The notes below the pieces were generated by a model. The model had not been told where the DNA came from, searched no databases, and saw nothing but the letters and a program-made list of their open reading frames with translations. A stretch of 54,077 nucleotides of DNA, from NCBI GenBank assembly GCA_018700535.1, contig JABITQ010000072.1:1-54077 (forward strand), read 5' to 3'. This DNA is from Candidatus Uhrbacteria bacterium (GTDB lineage Bacteria > Patescibacteriota > Patescibacteriia > UBA9934 > GWF2-40-263). The translations under genes were made by a program, and so were the position numbers. The number at the start of each line of letters is the position of its first letter. Position 1 is the stretch's first letter. This document shows positions 50,447 to 54,077 of the stretch, one piece after another.

Positions 50447-51352
50447 ATGTGGTGGATTTTTGATGTCCTTACGTTTTTCTTTCTTATCACCGTTGCAGTT
50501 TTTTTGATCGAGTTGCATTCGGGGTGGGGAAAACAAAAATACAAAAAGACTATGATGGCAATCGCCATCATTTTGGGTTTAGGTTGGCTTACTGTTTTTT
50601 ATGGATCATTTATTGAGCCAAAGATTCTTGTGGTGCGAGAAAGTGCGATTGAGCTCTCAAGCGAACCAACGGAGCAGCTTCGTGTTGCTGTGGTGGCTGA
50701 TTTTCATGTGGGTCCATACAAAGGTGAACGCTGGGTGCGGCAAGTTGTTGATCGAGTGATGGCTCTTGAGGCCGACCTAATTATCATGCCTGGTGATTTT
50801 ATTTTTAGAATCAAAGATGAAGTTGAGATGCTTGCTCCGATTAAAGACCTCAGTGCACCCTTTGGTGTCTGGGCTGTGACAGGAAACCATGATTACGAGG
50901 ATGATGCATCGCGCGTTGTTGTTGAAACACTTGAGAGTTATGGAGTGGTAGTACTTGAGAACGAGCGTGAGCGTATTGCTGTGGGGGAGAGCGAGGTTGT
51001 TATTGCTGGTGTCTCTGACATTTGGTACGAGGGTGATGTTGAGCGCACGTTGGTTGGTCTTGAAGGTGAAGAGGTGGTTTTGCTTATCTCACACAATCCA
51101 GATGCAGTTTTGCACAAGACTGCAGACCGAGCCGATCTTGTGATAGCAGGGCACACACATGGTGGGCAAATTCGATTGCCGGTTATCGGTGCTGTTCCGC
51201 AGATTCCGACCGAGCTTGGGAATGCGTTTGATAAAGGGTTGTTCAGCTATAACGATCAGCAGTTATTTATTACATCAGGTGTTGGAGAGACTGGGCCGCG
51301 TGCTCGACTATTCAATCCACCAGAAATTAATCTCTTAACAATTTCATTATGA
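50447..51352 (+). CDS. Membrane-anchored metallophosphoesterase
   Basis: A calcineurin-like phosphoesterase of the YaeI/YkuE type. Two N-terminal membrane helices (about 4-22 and 35-56) precede a catalytic domain with all metal motifs: DFH (residues 85-87), GD (116-117), GNHD (146-149), SHNPD and GHTHGG (near 230). Related proteins act on lipid or UDP-sugar phosphates in the envelope. It lies two bases after gap and overlaps the DoxX gene by four bases (ATGA). Confidence 0.88.
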   Translation: MWWIFDVLTFFFLITVAVFLIELHSGWGKQKYKKTMMAIAIILGLGWLTVFYGSFIEPKILVVRESAIELSSEPTEQLRVAVVADFHVGPYKGERWVRQVVDRVMALEADLIIMPGDFIFRIKDEVEMLAPIKDLSAPFGVWAVTGNHDYEDDASRVVVETLESYGVVVLENERERIAVGESEVVIAGVSDIWYEGDVERTLVGLEGEEVVLLISHNPDAVLHKTADRADLVIAGHTHGGQIRLPVIGAVPQIPTELGNAFDKGLFSYNDQQLFITSGVGETGPRARLFNPPEINLLTISL

Positions 51353-51846
51353 GAAGAAAAACACCGTTCGATCAATTCAACAAAGCATCGTACCCAACTG
51401 GATTTTCAATCATCGCTTTTTTGTTGAGAGTTGTTGTTGGTGCGCTGATGTTTTTGGCTGGGTGGGTTAAGGTTACAACTGATTGGAGTGCTGCTGGTTA
51501 TTTAGAGCATGCGACTGGTCCGTTTGCGAGCTGGTTTCAATCGTTGGCCGGCAATGTGTTTGTTGATCAGTTGAACGCTTGGGGATTATTGTTGATTGGT
51601 GCCGCACTTATTTTGGGATTGTTAGTTCGCACAGCGTCCGGTCTTGGAATTGTTTTGATGCTTCTATATTACTTTGCTGCATTTGAGTCGAACATTGCTC
51701 ATGGATACATTGATGAGCATATTGTTTATGCGTTTGTATTCGCTTTGTTTATCTTTGGTGGCTTCGGTCATATTTGGGGGTTGGACAGTGTAATTGAGCG
51801 ACATATTCCAAACAAAAAGAAGTGGATGCGTGCGCTGTTTGGATAG
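51349..51846 (+). CDS. DoxX family membrane protein
   Basis: A 165-aa protein with four membrane helices. DoxX-type features: an Arg in the first helix (FLLRVVVGALMFLAGWVKV) and LLLIGAALILGLLVRTASGLG. The family is linked to redox and quinone-related membrane complexes, but the role here is not shown. It is translationally coupled to the phosphoesterase. Confidence 0.8.
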   Translation: MRRKTPFDQFNKASYPTGFSIIAFLLRVVVGALMFLAGWVKVTTDWSAAGYLEHATGPFASWFQSLAGNVFVDQLNAWGLLLIGAALILGLLVRTASGLGIVLMLLYYFAAFESNIAHGYIDEHIVYAFVFALFIFGGFGHIWGLDSVIERHIPNKKKWMRALFG

Positions 51847-51877
51847 TAGGCCTGTGGACGTTTTTAAAGGGGGAACA

Positions 51878-51886
51878 TGGTAGGAT
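51878..51886 (+). promoter_or_regulatory. Extended -10 of pgk (probably leaderless)
   Basis: TGGTAGGAT ends 9 nt before the ATG at 51896, with no clear -35. The start point would be at or next to the start codon. Confidence 0.5.
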
Positions 51887-51895
51887 GAAAAAGTT

Positions 51896-53080
51896 ATGAA
51901 GCTTCGAAAGCTAAGGTCAGACATGAAATTAAGGGGCAAGCGAGTGATTGTTCGAATCGACGCAAATGTTCCTATTAAAAACGGTCGTGCAGTAGATGGT
52001 CCTCATGGACGCATCGCTCGATCAGCAGTGCATTTGGATTGGCTATTGCAACGCGGTGCACGCGTTATTGTGCTTACACACTTAGGCCGTCCAAATGGCA
52101 GACGCAGCACGTCGTTATCATTAAAACCTGTTGCCAAGCGGCTTTCAGGTTTGTTGCGTTTTAAAGTGCGGACAACACGTAAGGTTGTTGGTCCTGAGGT
52201 GACACAGGCGGTTGGGCGACTAAAAGACGGAGAGTTGCTTTTGCTTGAGAATGTTCGTTTTGATCGTCGTGAGAGAGAAAACGATCCTGTGTTTGCAGAA
52301 GAGCTTGCTGCGCTGGGTGACCTTTATGTTAACGATGCATTTTCAGTTTGCCATCGTGCGCACGCATCCATTGATGCCATCACAAAATTTCTTCCGTCGT
52401 ATGCGGGTCCTTTGGTTATTGCTGAAGAAAACGGGTTGTCTAAACTTGATCAGAATGTGAAGCGTCCTTTTGTGTTGATTATGGGAGGTTTAAAGATGGA
52501 GACGAAGCTTCCTGTGATTCAGCGTTTTTATAATGAGGTTGATCATGTCTTGATTGCCGGTGCGTTGTCTACAACATTTTTTTCTGCGCTCGGTCATGAG
52601 GTTGGTCGTTCAGCGCATGATGATCACCTGATCGATCTTGCGACAAAGGAGTTAGAGCTCATGAAAGAGAAACTGCTTCTACCTGGTGATGTAGTTGTTT
52701 CAAAATCACTTCGAAAAGATGCGAGACATCACGTGCTTTTGCGTGAGCAGGTTTCTAAATCAGATCGCATTGTTGATATCGGGCCACGCACCGTTCAGCA
52801 TTACATCAGTCTTATTCGAGAGGCGAAGACGATTGTTTGGAATGGGCCGATTGGTTATTGCGAGGTGCCTGCGTTTTGTAAGGCAACAGAAGCAATTGCG
52901 CGTGCAATTGCAGACCGTACTGGAAAAGCCACAACAATTGTTGGTGGAGGAGACACTGGCCCCGTGCTTGAGTCGTTAGGTATCGCAGATAAATTTACTC
53001 ATTTATCCACTGGAGGAGGTGCAATGCTTGAGTTTATGGCTGGCAAAAAACTCCCTGGATTAGAAGCTCTTAAGCAATAG
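51896..53080 (+). CDS. pgk: Phosphoglycerate kinase
   Basis: Transfers phosphate from 1,3-bisphosphoglycerate to ADP. N-domain: RIDANVPIKNGR, THLGRPNG and LLENVRFDRRE; C-domain: PFVLIMGGLKMETKLPVI, WNGPIGYCEVP and the nucleotide-binding GGGDTGPVLESLG with STGGGAMLEF. At 394 aa it has the normal length. The ATG follows an extended -10 by 9 bases. eno starts two bases after the stop. Confidence 0.96.
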   Translation: MKLRKLRSDMKLRGKRVIVRIDANVPIKNGRAVDGPHGRIARSAVHLDWLLQRGARVIVLTHLGRPNGRRSTSLSLKPVAKRLSGLLRFKVRTTRKVVGPEVTQAVGRLKDGELLLLENVRFDRRERENDPVFAEELAALGDLYVNDAFSVCHRAHASIDAITKFLPSYAGPLVIAEENGLSKLDQNVKRPFVLIMGGLKMETKLPVIQRFYNEVDHVLIAGALSTTFFSALGHEVGRSAHDDHLIDLATKELELMKEKLLLPGDVVVSKSLRKDARHHVLLREQVSKSDRIVDIGPRTVQHYISLIREAKTIVWNGPIGYCEVPAFCKATEAIARAIADRTGKATTIVGGGDTGPVLESLGIADKFTHLSTGGGAMLEFMAGKKLPGLEALKQ

Positions 53081-53082
53081 AT

Positions 53083-54077
53083 ATGAAAATCGAATCAATT
53101 CACGCACACGAAATTTTGGATTCACGTGGAAATCCAACGTTGAACGTGACGGTTCTTTTAAAAAATGGTGTGACCGGATCTGCATCTGTACCGAGTGGTG
53201 CATCTACTGGAACGCATGAGGCTCTTGAGCTTCGTGATGGTGACAAGAATCGCTATCACGGTAAGGGTGTGCTGAAGGCTGCAAAGAATGTTAATGGAAA
53301 AATTAACAAGTTGTTGCATGGTCAAAATGTTACGCGTCAGCGAGAGATTGATGAGATGATGATTGACCTAGATGGCACATCAAACAAAGCCAAGCTTGGA
53401 GCAAATGCCATCCTTGGTGTTTCGCTTGCGTGTGCACACGCTGCTGCTCGTGCCAAAAAGATGCCGCTCTACGCGTACCTGCGATGGGCTTACGATATTC
53501 AAGAAACAAAGTACCGCCTGCCGATTCCAACGATGAATGTTTTGAATGGGGGAGCGCATGCTGGTTGGATTTTAGATTTCCAGGAGTTCATGGTCGTGCC
53601 GACACAGAGAAAGTTTAAAGAACGTGTGAGATGTGGTGCTGAGATTTTTCATGTTCTTGGAAAGCTTCTTGCAAAGCGCGGGTACTCAACACTAAAAGGT
53701 GATGAGGGTGGTTATGCCGCTCCGTTAAAAAAGAACGAGGATGCGTTTAAGCTAATCATGCTTGCGATTAAGGGGGCTGGGTATACAGCGGGGAAGGATG
53801 TCTTTTTGGCGATGGACCCAGCGGTGTCTGAGGTGTATGACGCAAAGAGCAAGAAGTACAAACTTCGTGTAGACAAAAAAGATCTCACAAGCGAGCAGAT
53901 GATTACGATGTGGGAGAAGTGGCTTAAGAAGTATCCGATTATTTCTATTGAGGATGGACTCGATCAAGACGATTGGGATGGATGGGTAGAGCTTAACAAG
54001 CGCATGGGATCAAAAGTAACACTCGTTGGTGATGATTTCTTGGTGACGAATGTTGAGCGCTTACGAAAGTCTATTGA
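53083..54077 (+). CDS. eno: Enolase (cut by window end)
   Basis: Converts 2-phosphoglycerate to phosphoenolpyruvate. The first 331 residues are visible. Family motifs: SRGNPTLNVTV, SVPSGASTGTHEALELRDGD, LGANAILGVSLA, KGDEGGYAAPL and the metal aspartates in AMDPAVSE, IEDGLDQDDW and GDDFLVTN. Some normally invariant positions differ: GGAHADN is GGAHAGW, and IEDPLAEDDW reads IEDGLDQDDW. The frame is still open at the window edge. It follows pgk after two bases. Confidence 0.93.
   Translation, partial: MKIESIHAHEILDSRGNPTLNVTVLLKNGVTGSASVPSGASTGTHEALELRDGDKNRYHGKGVLKAAKNVNGKINKLLHGQNVTRQREIDEMMIDLDGTSNKAKLGANAILGVSLACAHAAARAKKMPLYAYLRWAYDIQETKYRLPIPTMNVLNGGAHAGWILDFQEFMVVPTQRKFKERVRCGAEIFHVLGKLLAKRGYSTLKGDEGGYAAPLKKNEDAFKLIMLAIKGAGYTAGKDVFLAMDPAVSEVYDAKSKKYKLRVDKKDLTSEQMITMWEKWLKKYPIISIEDGLDQDDWDGWVELNKRMGSKVTLVGDDFLVTNVERLRKSI

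Noticed and set aside
1..54077. Recoded UGA (as in Gracilibacteria/Absconditabacteria)
   Set aside because: TGA ends rseP, prmC and other complete genes at expected lengths, and no in-frame TGA interrupts a core gene.
1..54077. CRISPR arrays, tRNA genes, insertion sequences
   Set aside because: I saw no regularly spaced repeats, no tRNA T-arm patterns with matching acceptor stems, and no transposase or terminal inverted repeats.

Overview
The window looks like part of a chromosome of a Patescibacteria (CPR) bacterium, most like the Parcubacteria side; that placement is inference. Support comes from compact gene packing, host-type genes of about 38-48% G+C, the near absence of Shine-Dalgarno sequences before core genes, a TGS-less ThrRS, a short EF-Ts, and many anchored or coiled-coil hypothetical proteins. 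The standard code fits, with TGA used as a stop. I see no tRNA, rRNA, insertion sequence, integrase or CRISPR array.

Layout. 1-7080: tail of tyrS, two hypothetical genes, a candidate small RNA, then rseP-pheS-pheT and a small anchored protein. 7130-9782: a G+C-rich island of three minus-strand orphan genes. 9890-16977: dnaE, a candidate structured RNA, an anchored baseplate-J-like protein, and thrS behind a T-box leader. 16988-19326: miaB-miaA. 19357-23707 (minus): dNMP kinase, two paralogous membrane proteins, gatB, NUDIX. 23807-32239: a nucleotide block (thyA family, DHFR, deaminase/deoxyribosyltransferase fusion, dcd) that also holds a minus-strand operon for a 1526-residue membrane protein and two small paralogs. 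32288-38024 (minus): orphan, rplA-rplK-nusG-secE, another orphan, gyrB. 38109-42568 (plus): anchored protein, rodA, zinc-ribbon protein, rplY, a DUF3048 protein. 42673-47826 (minus): membrane orphan, prmC, a 1.2-kb gene-free stretch that reads as one large structured RNA, sugar-phosphate nucleotidyltransferase, prfA, rpmE. 48044-54077 (plus): rpsB-tsf and a glycolytic run gap-phosphoesterase-doxX-pgk-eno (eno cut by the window end).

Two expression styles stand out. Several host genes carry an extended -10 (TGGTANNNT) only 8-9 nt before ATG, which predicts leaderless mRNAs. The orphan genes and the candidate RNAs instead carry TTGACA, a 16-17 nt spacer and a -10 beginning TAG or TAA; the orphan proteins also have clear Shine-Dalgarno sites and mostly their own terminators. 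The best candidate for an undescribed system is the roughly 1165-nt RNA at 44483-45647 (minus), with a promoter, a terminator and more than a dozen perfect local helices, several closed by GNRA or UUCG loops.
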